Shown: positions 1-7,791 of the stretch, in pieces
How the letters are laid out: every line of letters begins with the position of its first letter
Position numbering within the stretch: the stretch's first letter is position 1
Origin: an uncultured Clostridia bacterium
Lineage (GTDB): Bacteria; Bacillota; Clostridia; Oscillospirales; Ruminococcaceae
Length of the DNA: 32,282 bases
Direction: 5' to 3'
Assembly: GCA_947177735.1 (NCBI GenBank)
Contig: CAMWVP010000018.1
Coordinates: 1-32,282 of the forward strand
Program-made: the position numbers and the translations under genes
Notes under the pieces: model-generated
What the model was told of the DNA's origin: nothing
The model's input: the letters and a program-made list of their open reading frames with translations, nothing else
The model's database searches: none

Positions 1-1211
1 CCGTTGAAATGGGACGGTTTGACGGCAAGAAAGTCATCAAGACCAAGGTATCCGACGGTATCAAGATACCCGAGGAGCTTATCAACAGGATAGAAGCCGG
101 CGACGCTCCCGTTTATCATCACGCGGGCGCAAAGGACGAATCCGAATCGGGCGACAATGAAAGCTTCGGCAGAAAGCTCTACAAGCACCTTATGAACGGC
201 GTTTCCAATATGCTGCCGTTCACGGTGGCGGGCGGTATCTTTATTGCGATAGCGTTCCTGATTGATACGATAGCGGGCGCTCCGCAGGACGGCAATTTCG
301 GTTCGCATATCGCGGCGGCGGCGTTCTTCAAGAAGATGGGCGACTTTACGTTCAGCTTTATGGTGCCGATACTCGGCGGCTATATCGCGATGTCTATTGC
401 CGACAGACCGGGTTTCCTCGTTGGTATGGTGGGCGGTTATCTCGCGTCTACGGGTTCGACGTTTGCGAGCGTCGGCGGCGGTATCCCCTCGGGATTCCTC
501 GGCGCACTGCTTGCGGGCTTTGCGGGCGGCTTCTTAATGCTTGGTATTGAAAAGCTCTGCGACAGAATGCCGAGAGCGCTCAACGGAATAAAGCCCGTTC
601 TCATCTATCCGCTGGCAGGTCTGGGGCTTATCTCAGTGATCATGTGTGCGGTCAATCCGTTTATGAGCATGATAAACACGGGGCTATCCAATCTGCTGGA
701 AAACATGGGCGGCTCGAGCAAGATAGTTCTCGGCTGCATACTCGGCGCTATGATGTCGATCGACATGGGCGGTCCGTTCAACAAGGCGGCATACGTTTTC
801 GGTACAGCGGCTATCGCTTCGGGCAGCTACGATATTATGGCGGCTGTAATGATAGGCGGTATGGTGCCTCCCATCGCGATAGCTCTCGCGACCACGTTCT
901 TCAAGAACCGTTGGACAGAGGAGGAACGGAAAAACGGTTTGGTAAACTATATAATGGGTCTTAGCTTCGTAACAGAGGGCGCTATCCCTTACGCGGCTTC
1001 CGATCCGCTGAGAGTTATCCCGTCCTGCGCAATAGGCGCGGCGACCGCGGGTGGACTTTCAATGGCGTTCAACTGCACGCTTATGGCACCTCACGGCGGT
1101 ATCTTCGTAATCGCGGTAGTCGGCAACTGGGCACTGTATCTGCTGGCGCTGGCAATTGGCTCGGTAGTCGGAATGCTGCTTCTGGCACTTCTGAAAAAGA
1201 AGAGAGTTTAA
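1..1211 (+). CDS. PTS fructose-type transporter EIIBC, 3' part (cut by window edge)
   Basis: This is the membrane permease of a phosphoenolpyruvate sugar phosphotransferase system; it imports a sugar, probably fructose, and phosphorylates it. The reading frame is open to the window edge upstream of the first ATG (position 9), and the first residues (VEMGRFDGKKVI) look like the end of an EIIB-Fru domain, so this is an internal methionine and the gene starts outside the window. After a short linker (residues 25-55 from that ATG) comes an EIIC domain with about eight or more hydrophobic segments, rich in Gly-Gly pairs, including the FruA-like stretches GGYIAMSIADRPG and MAPHGGIF. HPr and EI follow on the same strand, so the general and sugar-specific PTS parts are linked. 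Fructose specificity is inferred from family resemblance. Confidence 0.9.
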   Translation, partial: VEMGRFDGKKVIKTKVSDGIKIPEELINRIEAGDAPVYHHAGAKDESESGDNESFGRKLYKHLMNGVSNMLPFTVAGGIFIAIAFLIDTIAGAPQDGNFGSHIAAAAFFKKMGDFTFSFMVPILGGYIAMSIADRPGFLVGMVGGYLASTGSTFASVGGGIPSGFLGALLAGFAGGFLMLGIEKLCDRMPRALNGIKPVLIYPLAGLGLISVIMCAVNPFMSMINTGLSNLLENMGGSSKIVLGCILGAMMSIDMGGPFNKAAYVFGTAAIASGSYDIMAAVMIGGMVPPIAIALATTFFKNRWTEEERKNGLVNYIMGLSFVTEGAIPYAASDPLRVIPSCAIGAATAGGLSMAFNCTLMAPHGGIFVIAVVGNWALYLLALAIGSVVGMLLLALLKKKRV

Positions 1212-1221
1212 TGCGGAAAAT

Positions 1222-1235
1222 GCCGCGCTTGCGGC
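1222..1235 (+). other. Small GC hairpin between EIIBC gene and ptsH
   Basis: GCCGC (1222-1226) pairs with GCGGC (1231-1235) around a 4-nt loop. There is no pure T-run after it, so it is more likely a processing or stability hairpin, or a leaky terminator, than a full stop. An AGGAGG-type ribosome binding site for ptsH follows at about 1260-1265. Confidence 0.4.
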
Positions 1236-1273
1236 GTAAAATACAGTTAATATTTTATTAGGAGGACATTATT

Positions 1274-1540
1274 ATGGTATCGAAAAAGGTAATGGTAATC
1301 AACGAACAGGGTATGCACATGCGACCCGCAGGCGAGCTTGCAAAGGCGGTAAAGGCTCATCCCGACTGCGAGGTAACACTCAACGCGAACGGCAAGACGG
1401 TAAAGGCTAAGGCTCCCATGCAGATAATGAGTGCTTGCATGAAGAAGGGCTGCGAGGTCGAGATCGTATGCGACGGCGCTGACGAGCAGGCTGTTCTTGA
1501 TGAGATCGCGGGAATGTTCGAGAGCGGTTTTGGTGAATAA
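1274..1540 (+). CDS. ptsH: HPr-family phosphocarrier protein lacking the regulatory Ser46
   Basis: HPr is the small cytosolic carrier that takes phosphate from EI and passes it to EIIA domains. At 88 residues it is the usual length. The active-site His is present at residue 15 in GMHMRPA (usual GLHARPA). Aligned to Bacillus HPr through GKTV, the regulatory Ser46 position (K-S-I-M-G) reads K46-A47-P48-M49-Q50, so the HprK phosphorylation target is Ala. The protein should therefore serve transport but should not be able to act as the P-Ser co-repressor of CcpA. A strong GGAGG site precedes the ATG. It lies between EIIBC and ptsI and is probably co-transcribed with them. Confidence 0.93.
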   Translation: MVSKKVMVINEQGMHMRPAGELAKAVKAHPDCEVTLNANGKTVKAKAPMQIMSACMKKGCEVEIVCDGADEQAVLDEIAGMFESGFGE

Positions 1541-1547
1541 TATCAGC

Positions 1548-1580
1548 AACAGCGCTGTCGGTTTTCGCGGCGGCGCTGTT
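1548..1580 (+). other. Hairpin between ptsH and ptsI
   Basis: AACAGCGC (1548-1555) is the reverse complement of GCGCTGTT (1573-1580). No U-tract follows, so this is probably a stability or processing hairpin that sets the HPr:EI ratio rather than a terminator. That role is inferred. Confidence 0.45.
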
Positions 1581-1603
1581 ATCATCGAATAAGAGGTGAG
1601 AAT

Positions 1604-3238
1604 ATGAAAAAGTATCAAGGCAAGGGCGTTTACGGAGCTGTCGCGATCGGCAAAATATCGCTGTTCAAAAAGCCCGACGCGGTGGTAAAGCGTATTCATG
1701 TCGTGGATACCGAGAATGAGAAAACACGCTTTGAGCAGGCGAAATCTCTGGCGGTAAATCAGCTTCAGGAGATATACGACAAGGCGTTAAAGGAGGTCGG
1801 CGAGGCAAACGCGGCGATCTTCGAGATACACCAGATGATGCTGGACGACGACGATTACAACGATTCCATCAACAACATAATCGACAGTCAGAGCGTGAAC
1901 GCGGAATATGCCGTGGCGGTGACGGCGGACAATTTCGCGGAGATGTTCGCGGCAATGGACGACGCGTATATGAAAGCCCGCGCGGCGGACGTGCGTGATA
2001 TTTCCAACCGCCTTATCAACAACCTCTCGGGCAATTTCTCTATCGAAAACAAGTCCGATGAAAAGGTCATTATCTGCGCGAACGACCTCGCGCCGAGCGA
2101 GACCGTAGCGCTCGACAAGGACAAGGTTCTCGCGTTTGTGACGGCGCACGGCTCGTCAAATTCGCATACCGCGATACTCGCGCGGAACATGAATATCCCG
2201 GCGATAATCGGCGCGGGCGACGAGTTCCTCAACGAGATAAAGGACGGCGGCGAGGCTATTGTCGACGGCTACACGGGTGAGATCTTTGTCGATCCCGACG
2301 AAGAAACGCGCGCTAAGCTCCTCGAAAAACAGCTTGCCGACGAGGAGAAAAAACGCCTGTTACAGGAGCTTAAAGGCAAGGAAAACGTTACGCTTGACGG
2401 TAAGAAGATAAAGGTTTACGCGAATATCGGGAGCGTCGGAGATATCGGAAAGGTGCTCACAAACGACGCGGGCGGAATAGGACTGTTCCGCAGTGAGTTC
2501 CTTTACCTCGAAAACTCCGATTATCCTACCGAGGAGCAGCAGTTTTCGGCTTACAAAAGGGTTCTCGAAAGCATGGCGGGTAAAAAGGTCATCATCCGCA
2601 CGCTTGATATCGGCGCGGACAAAAAGGTGGATTATTTTGACCTCAAGCCCGAGGAAAACCCCGCGCTCGGCTACCGCGCGATACGCATATGCCTGACGCG
2701 TCCCGATATCTTCAAAACACAGCTCAGAGCGCTTTACAGAGCCTCGACATTCGGAAATCTCGGAATTATGTTCCCGATGATAACGAGCGTTTCGGAGCTT
2801 GAAAAAATACTCGCGATATGCGATGAAGTCAAAACGGAATTAAAGAAACAGGGCGCTGAATTTTCCGATAAGGTTGAACTCGGCATCATGATCGAGACGC
2901 CTGCGGCGGCAGTAATAAGCGACAGATTAGCGCCTATGGTGGACTTCTTCAGCGTGGGCACAAACGACCTCACGCAGTATACGCTCGCGTGCGACAGACA
3001 GAACCCCGATATCGAACAGTTTGTCGATACGCACCATGAAGCTATTCTGCGGCTTATCGAGATGAGCGCCGAGAACGCTCACAAGCATGGCGCGTGGATA
3101 GGCATCTGCGGTGAGCTTGCCGCGGATACCTCGCTTACCGAAACGTTCCTGCGCATGGGTATCGACGAGTTGTCGGTCTCGCCGACGTTCGTGCTCAAGG
3201 TACGCGGCGCGGTGAGAAGCATAGACCTGTCAAAATAG
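1604..3238 (+). CDS. ptsI: PTS enzyme I (phosphoenolpyruvate-protein phosphotransferase)
   Basis: Enzyme I takes phosphate from phosphoenolpyruvate and transfers it to HPr, the first step of all PTS transport. The 544 residues are slightly short of the usual 570. The N-terminal HPr-binding and phosphohistidine domains carry the active-site His188 in NSHTAILAR, aligned with E. coli His189. The C-terminal PEP-binding barrel shows GIGLFRSEFLY, the SVGTNDLTQY segment and the catalytic Cys in GICGELAAD. The start is supported by AGAGGTGAGAAT just upstream. It follows ptsH by 63 bases with a hairpin between. Confidence 0.97.
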   Translation: MKKYQGKGVYGAVAIGKISLFKKPDAVVKRIHVVDTENEKTRFEQAKSLAVNQLQEIYDKALKEVGEANAAIFEIHQMMLDDDDYNDSINNIIDSQSVNAEYAVAVTADNFAEMFAAMDDAYMKARAADVRDISNRLINNLSGNFSIENKSDEKVIICANDLAPSETVALDKDKVLAFVTAHGSSNSHTAILARNMNIPAIIGAGDEFLNEIKDGGEAIVDGYTGEIFVDPDEETRAKLLEKQLADEEKKRLLQELKGKENVTLDGKKIKVYANIGSVGDIGKVLTNDAGGIGLFRSEFLYLENSDYPTEEQQFSAYKRVLESMAGKKVIIRTLDIGADKKVDYFDLKPEENPALGYRAIRICLTRPDIFKTQLRALYRASTFGNLGIMFPMITSVSELEKILAICDEVKTELKKQGAEFSDKVELGIMIETPAAAVISDRLAPMVDFFSVGTNDLTQYTLACDRQNPDIEQFVDTHHEAILRLIEMSAENAHKHGAWIGICGELAADTSLTETFLRMGIDELSVSPTFVLKVRGAVRSIDLSK

Positions 3239-3241
3239 AAA

Positions 3242-3361
3242 GAACCCGTCCACATAGCCGTTCAACGCTTGTCTTTCGGGCAATGTGGACAGGTTCAAAG
3301 TGTTGAACAAAAGATACAGATAAGAGGGGCAAGAAGCCAACGGTTTTTTGCCCCGATTTTT
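3242..3361 (+). promoter_or_regulatory. Structured leader with terminator hairpin upstream of fbp
   Basis: Between ptsI and fbp lie several inverted repeats. A 14-bp stem with one mismatch pairs 3242-3255 with 3283-3296, with a smaller stem in its loop. GTTCAA..TTGAAC (3293-3308) overlaps its 3' arm, and GTTCAAC near 3260 can also pair with GTTGAAC near 3302. Then GGGGCAA (3326-3332) pairs with TTGCCCC (3348-3354), followed by GATTTTT, an intrinsic-terminator shape ending just before the fbp ribosome binding site (3363-3370). This may be only the ptsI terminator region, or an attenuator for fbp. I recognise no known riboswitch class. Confidence 0.55.
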
Positions 3362-3376
3362 CAGGGTGGTAATCTT

Positions 3377-5293
3377 ATGAACGAAAAATATCTGCAATTG
3401 CTCGCCGAAAAATTCCCGTCTGTCGAAAGCGCGGCAAGCGAAATAATCAATCTTTCCGCGATCCGGAGCCTGCCAAAGGGTACAGAGTACTTTTTCAGCG
3501 ACCTCCACGGCGAGTACGGGGCTTTTTTGCATATGCTGAAAAGCGCGTCGGGAACTATCAAGAACAAGATAGATATCTTGCTCGGAAAAACACTTTCCGC
3601 CGCCGAACGTGAGCGTCTTGCCACGCTTATTTACTACCCCGACCACGAGATAAAGCGTATACGCGAGCGCGGCGAGTGGAATGACGAATGGCAGAGGCTC
3701 ACTATTTACAGATTGGTGCTTGTGTGCGAGACGGTCTCGGCGAAGTATACGCGTTCGCGCGTCCGCAAAAGCGTCCCGGAAAAGCTGCGGTATATCGTCG
3801 ATGAGCTGCTAAACGTTACCGACGACGTAAATAAGGACTATTATTACGACAAGATAATCGGCTCAATAATCGAAACCGGCATCGCGGAGAGCTTTATAAT
3901 CTCGTTCTGCGAGCTGATACAGGCTCTTGCCGTCGATAAGCTCCACATAATCGGAGACATCTTCGACCGCGGTCCGCGCCCAGATATTATCCTCGACGAG
4001 CTTTTGAAAATGCACGACGTCGATATCCAGTGGGGAAATCACGACGTTTCGTGGATAGGCGCAGCGGCGGGATGCCGCGCGCTTATCGCGAACGTTATCC
4101 GCATTTCGATAAAGTACAACAATTTTGATCTTCTCGAGGACGGCTACGGTCTCAACCTCCGCGCACTCGCGGTTTTCGCCCGTGAGACCTATGGTGCGGA
4201 TGAATGTACAATATACTATCCTCATGTTTTCGATGACAACGTATACGACCCTATAGACCCAAAGCTTGCCGCGCAGATGCACAAGGCTATCGCAGTGATA
4301 CAGCTTAAGCTTGAAGCGCAGTTGCTCGTCGCTCACCCCGAATGGGAAATGGAGGAGCGCAGTCTGTTTGTCAAGGCAGACTTTTCCAACGGGGAGATCG
4401 AGATCGGCGGCAAAAAATATCCGCTGCTAGACGCTAACTTTCCGACAGTCTTCCCCAACGATCCCTCGGCGCTTTCCCCGGCCGAGAACGAGCTTATGGC
4501 AATACTTGAAAACTCGTTCCTGCACAGCGAAAAGCTTCAACGGCACATACGTTTCCTGCTTTCCAAGGGCTCGATGTACAACGTCTGCAACGGGAATTTA
4601 ATGTTCCACGGCTGCATACCGATGGACGAAAACGGCGATCTGCAAAGTCTGGAAATAGGCGGTGTAAAATACAGCGGAAAACCGTTGCTCGACGAAATTA
4701 ACAAGTTGGTGAACAAAGCGTTTTTCTCCGAGGATAACTACGCCCGAGATTTTATGTGGTATTTGTGGTGTGGGGCGCGTTCGCCGCTCTACGGCAAGGA
4801 TAAGCTCGCGTTTTTCGAGCAGTACTATATCGGTGACAAGGAGCTTTGCAGGGAGCGCTACAACAGCTATTATGAATTTTCCGAGAACGCTGAGGTCTGT
4901 AGTGATATTATGAGACAGTTCTCCATTGACGAAAAGCGGGGGCATATCATAAACGGACACATTCCCGTAAAGATAAAAGACGGCGAAAGCCCTGTGAAAG
5001 CCAACGGAAAGCTCTTTGTTATCGATGGCGGCATTTCAAAGGCATATCAGCGGGCGACAGGTATCGCGGGCTACACACTGATCTACGATTCGCACAGCCT
5101 GAGCCTTGCCGAACACAAGCCGTTCATAAGTGAAAACGGCGGCGAAAGCCCCTTGATACGCATAGTTGAAAGACTTGAGAGACGTGCGAACATATCCGAT
5201 ACCGATAAGGGCGCTGAGCTTGCCGAGCAGATACGCGACCTTCACGAGCTGCTTGAGGCTTACCGCAGCGGCGCTGTCAAGGAGCGCGGATGA
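3377..5293 (+). CDS. fbp: Class III fructose-1,6-bisphosphatase
   Basis: The enzyme hydrolyses fructose-1,6-bisphosphate to fructose-6-phosphate in gluconeogenesis. The start is the ATG at 3377, preceded by AGGGTGGT; the frame stays open further upstream but runs through a terminator-like hairpin. The 638-residue product fits the long Bacillota-type family (about 640-670). Metallophosphatase motifs are visible: FFSDLHGEYGAF (Asp42, His44), GDIFDRGPRPD, WGNHDVSW and, near the end, IINGHIPVK. Its place after the PTS genes links fructose entry to hexose-phosphate balance. No clear terminator follows. Confidence 0.96.
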   Translation: MNEKYLQLLAEKFPSVESAASEIINLSAIRSLPKGTEYFFSDLHGEYGAFLHMLKSASGTIKNKIDILLGKTLSAAERERLATLIYYPDHEIKRIRERGEWNDEWQRLTIYRLVLVCETVSAKYTRSRVRKSVPEKLRYIVDELLNVTDDVNKDYYYDKIIGSIIETGIAESFIISFCELIQALAVDKLHIIGDIFDRGPRPDIILDELLKMHDVDIQWGNHDVSWIGAAAGCRALIANVIRISIKYNNFDLLEDGYGLNLRALAVFARETYGADECTIYYPHVFDDNVYDPIDPKLAAQMHKAIAVIQLKLEAQLLVAHPEWEMEERSLFVKADFSNGEIEIGGKKYPLLDANFPTVFPNDPSALSPAENELMAILENSFLHSEKLQRHIRFLLSKGSMYNVCNGNLMFHGCIPMDENGDLQSLEIGGVKYSGKPLLDEINKLVNKAFFSEDNYARDFMWYLWCGARSPLYGKDKLAFFEQYYIGDKELCRERYNSYYEFSENAEVCSDIMRQFSIDEKRGHIINGHIPVKIKDGESPVKANGKLFVIDGGISKAYQRATGIAGYTLIYDSHSLSLAEHKPFISENGGESPLIRIVERLERRANISDTDKGAELAEQIRDLHELLEAYRSGAVKERG

Positions 5294-5659
5294 TCCGATA
5301 TAATCTGTTTGGCAGTACACAGGTTTTATCTTGGAATTGGCTTGGTCTGATCGTTTGGAAAAAATCAAGCGTACAAAAAGAGCATAAATTGTTCGTTTGT
5401 TAATTTCATATTTATATTATATCACACTTTTTTCTAAATTTAATACATTTATGTGAACACGCTCTAATCATTCAAAAACGATTGGAATACGTATTCTTAA
5501 ATTTTGGACTTTTCGGCACGTATGTGCACCCCCTAGATTTTTCTTGCCGGTGTTATAAGCAGCAAGCGCCTATCCCTCCGTTTTTTTAGAGCATAAAGAA
5601 CGCTATAGACTCGCATTTTGGTATTGATCTCTCCTTTGACATTTTTTTATTTTATATGC
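5294..5659. other. AT-rich intergenic stretch with a possible 27-codon ORF
   Basis: About 366 bases without a convincing gene. It holds a perfect 12-bp palindrome GAATACGTATTC (5485-5496) and a short GCAC/GTGC dyad near 5516. On the minus strand, positions 5616-5533 encode a 27-residue very basic peptide (MRVYSVLYALKKRRDRR..) with GGAGAG about 10 bases before its ATG. It begins 43 bases after the stop of the next gene on that strand. There is no homology evidence for the peptide, so it is noted only as a possibility. Nothing else is recognised. Confidence 0.35.
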
Positions 5660-6331
5660 TTATATATCGCCTTTTGTCTTAATTGTATAAGGTATTATAC
5701 AATACGTACTGCGGTCTTCGTAGCTGCCGGGATCGCCCCAATATGAGAGCCTCACGCGCTGATTCTTATAATGATCGACGAGTTTTCTGAGCAGCGCCAT
5801 GTCCTTTTCATCGCTTATATCGAATGTACCTTTTTCCGTGACGATGTCGATGCCGTCAATGCAAATATTTTCGGGTTGGATAATATTCGCGCTTGAACTG
5901 ACATAAGGCATATTTCCGTCATTTACACCGATAAACATTGCCCGTTCGTTGTGATATTGCGCAAAGTCGGCGAGGAAATCCCCGACTTTCGGATTTTTCA
6001 GGTCGCGGTTCAGTTTTGACAGCTTGTTCTTGCACACAAGAAATTCAATGCCGAATAACTCGCATATAACGAAACCCTCGGGAATGGGCTCTTTTTTTGT
6101 TCCGTAATCTCCATAGAAGTGATATGCGGACATGACATATTTGACATCGGGATCTATTTTGTTCGCCCGCGGCGTGAACCCGATGCCGGTGTACTTAAAC
6201 GTCCATTCATAGCGCGTTCTAATGTCCGTGTTGTAAAGGTCGATACCGTTTTCTTTTGCGAAAGCAATGAGTTCTTCTTCCGTTTTCAGCTGCTTTATTT
6301 TCTCGATTTGTTCCGGTGTAGGTCTTTTCAT
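5660..6331 (-). CDS. Uncharacterised protein with Nif11-leader-like N-terminus
   Basis: I do not recognise the full 223-residue protein. Residues 1-32 (..LKTEEELIAFAKENGIDL..) resemble the helical N-terminus of Nif11-type leader peptides, where a Thr-Glu-Glu-Leu helix is followed by AKENGI(D/E)L. The rest is an alpha/beta, Tyr- and Asp-rich soluble domain without signal peptide or membrane segment. The ATG has a good AGGAGGA site. It is last in a same-strand series led by the transglutaminase lipoprotein, but a terminator hairpin (6389-6420) separates it from the gene before it, so it may have its own promoter. Confidence 0.75.
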   Translation of the reverse strand: MKRPTPEQIEKIKQLKTEEELIAFAKENGIDLYNTDIRTRYEWTFKYTGIGFTPRANKIDPDVKYVMSAYHFYGDYGTKKEPIPEGFVICELFGIEFLVCKNKLSKLNRDLKNPKVGDFLADFAQYHNERAMFIGVNDGNMPYVSSSANIIQPENICIDGIDIVTEKGTFDISDEKDMALLRKLVDHYKNQRVRLSYWGDPGSYEDRSTYCIIPYTIKTKGDI

Positions 6332-6388
6332 AATCGTTCCTCCTGTTGCTCTGTTATGTGCGATGTGTCGTTCTCTTTCATTCGGCGG

Positions 6389-6420
6389 AAAATCCCGAAC
6401 AGCGTTTCTGCCGTTCGGGA
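6389..6420 (-). terminator. Intrinsic terminator after the zinc-ribbon/TM gene
   Basis: TCCCGAAC (6393-6400) and GTTCGGGA (6413-6420) form a perfect 8-bp stem with a 12-nt loop. Read on the minus strand it is followed by TTTTCC. It lies just after the stop of the gene at 6434-6754. Confidence 0.75.
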
Positions 6421-6433
6421 GGGGCTTTATTCT

Positions 6434-6754
6434 TTAATTACTCAGCAGCCAAAACACGATAATCGCCACAATAACAACAACGAGCCAGCCGCCCTTACCG
6501 CCTTTTTCCTGCTTTTGAGCCTTTCGCGCGTTTTCGTATTCTCTCATAGCGGCTTTTTGAGAGCGTAAGGCTCTGCCAACGTCATTGGATGCGCTGTTGA
6601 ACCTGCTCATTGCGCTGTTCATGCTTTGGCGGGAGGATGACGTGTCAACGGACGGCGACGGACGATACTCCGTGTAACCGCAGACATTGCAGCGCCAATT
6701 TGACGAACCCAAAGTCGCGGGTGACAAGCTGCCGGTTTTACATTTCGGACACAT
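6434..6754 (-). CDS. Small zinc-ribbon protein with C-terminal membrane anchor
   Basis: This 106-residue protein begins with a zinc ribbon, MCPKCKTG..WRCNVCGY (two CxxC pairs at residues 2-5 and 22-25). A Ser/Arg/Ala-rich helical linker follows (about 35-85), then a Gly-Lys turn and a single hydrophobic helix (about 89-104, WLVVVIVAIIVFWLL) at the very end. This is a tail-anchored topology with the ribbon in the cytosol. Its function is unknown. The neighbouring kinase also begins with a zinc ribbon, so a shared binding partner is possible but unproven. The gene starts 23 bases after the 6778-7059 gene. Confidence 0.8.
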   Translation of the reverse strand: MCPKCKTGSLSPATLGSSNWRCNVCGYTEYRPSPSVDTSSSRQSMNSAMSRFNSASNDVGRALRSQKAAMREYENARKAQKQEKGGKGGWLVVVIVAIIVFWLLSN

Positions 6755-6777
6755 TATGTATCACATCCCAAAATCGA

Positions 6778-7059
6778 TCAATTTGCACCGAATATCTTGG
6801 AGAGCACGTTTTTCACCTCGGCGTTGACGCTTTCCTCGGTAGGCGATGAAACCTCGTAGCAGTACACGCTGAGAGTTCCTTGAACATCATCTCCCTCACC
6901 TATTACCGAATAGGTGACCTGAACGTCCCATTTTTTGTCCGCGCCGAACTTTTTGATCAATGCTGCCTCTACCTTTTCACTGATCTCGCTCTTATCCGCA
7001 TCGGTAAAATCACGCATTTCACCTGCTTTGAAATAAACGCTTGCGTTTGCACTAACCAT
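6778..7059 (-). CDS. Small uncharacterised soluble protein
   Basis: A 93-residue product starting MVSANASVYFKAGEM. A slightly earlier ATG exists, but its codons overlap the GGAGG ribosome binding site, so the ATG at 7059 is preferred. The sequence predicts a compact alpha/beta fold with no signal peptide or membrane segment: a strand, a helix (SEISEKVEAALIKKFG), two strands and a final helix. I recognise no family. It sits between a membrane protein gene and the zinc-ribbon/TM gene on the same strand and is probably co-transcribed with the latter. Confidence 0.75.
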   Translation of the reverse strand: MVSANASVYFKAGEMRDFTDADKSEISEKVEAALIKKFGADKKWDVQVTYSVIGEGDDVQGTLSVYCYEVSSPTEESVNAEVKNVLSKIFGAN

Positions 7060-7162
7060 AATAGTTTCCTCCAAAAAAATTTAAATTCCGCGTCCGCCTC
7101 AAAGTGTGACAACCGGACAGCCTGGCGGGCGCATGAAAAAAGCTGTTCAAGGTTTATTTAAT

Positions 7163-7180
7163 GCACCGCCTGCGCGGTGC
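7163..7180 (-). terminator. Possible terminator after the membrane-protein gene
   Basis: GCACCGC and GCGGTGC form a perfect 7-bp stem with a 4-nt loop, 17 bases past the stop codon on the minus strand. The following bases (ATTAAATAAACC) are AT-rich without a T-run, so termination may be partial. Confidence 0.45.
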
Positions 7181-7196
7181 GGATAAACATCTGCTG

Positions 7197-7748
7197 TTAA
7201 AGGCGGTTGCGTATATCTTTATCCCATTGCGATGCGGTATTCGCGTCGCACCCGTATTTACGCTGGCTCAAGTTTTCCGCCTCACGCCGTCGGCTTTCGG
7301 CTTCAAAAGCTTCTTGTCTTCTTCTGCGCTCTTCCTCAAATTCTTCATCTCGCCGTCTTCTGATATCTTCTTCCGCCGACATTTGCTGTTCTCTTGCCGC
7401 ATAATCATAGCTGCCGGAGCTGTACGTGCCGATTCCGCCGCTGTATCCGATACGGTATCGGCGCATACGCTTTTCCTCTTTGTTAAAGCGTCTCGCCTTT
7501 ATACCGATTATCAACACTATGCCGATACCCAAGAACGCTTCAAAAAAATCAAAGTAGAGTAAACGTCCCACGCCGTAAATACCTATGGGTACGGCTAAGA
7601 CGCTGAAAATCTTCTTCATCGCGTCATACGGGAGAACAGCCGCGGCAATGAACCACAAAAGCAACCACGAATCGAACGATTCGCTTAAAAAAAATCCCGC
7701 TCCTCCCAGAGCGAACAAGCCGCTCAATATACATCTTAAAACAAACAT
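7197..7748 (-). CDS. Small membrane protein with charged cytoplasmic tail
   Basis: The 183-residue protein has two or three hydrophobic segments in its first 85 residues (about 4-24, 28-45, 48-82). A Gly/Ser/Tyr-rich linker (about 98-118) follows, then a highly charged helix (about 123-165) with runs such as RRRRDEEFEEERRRR, likely a coiled coil on the cytoplasmic side. No enzymatic motif is visible and I do not recognise the family. The ATG has an AAAGGTGAT site. It follows the transglutaminase-like lipoprotein by 43 bases, which suggests an operon and an envelope-associated role. Confidence 0.75.
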   Translation of the reverse strand: MFVLRCILSGLFALGGAGFFLSESFDSWLLLWFIAAAVLPYDAMKKIFSVLAVPIGIYGVGRLLYFDFFEAFLGIGIVLIIGIKARRFNKEEKRMRRYRIGYSGGIGTYSSGSYDYAAREQQMSAEEDIRRRRDEEFEEERRRRQEAFEAESRRREAENLSQRKYGCDANTASQWDKDIRNRL

Positions 7749-7791
7749 AATGGTATAATCACCTTTCCCGAAATCACCGCGTTATGGTCGA

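Noticed and set aside
5367-5408. Short minus-strand peptide frame (MKLTNEQFML..) behind a TATAAT-like box
   Set aside because: Only 14 codons, no ribosome binding site at a good distance and no supporting homology.
5378-5465. AGAGC-bounded stretch similar to the ends of the 23138-23299 element
   Set aside because: Only one end (read from 5465) resembles the element ends, and the interiors do not match; five-base inverted ends are easily found by chance.
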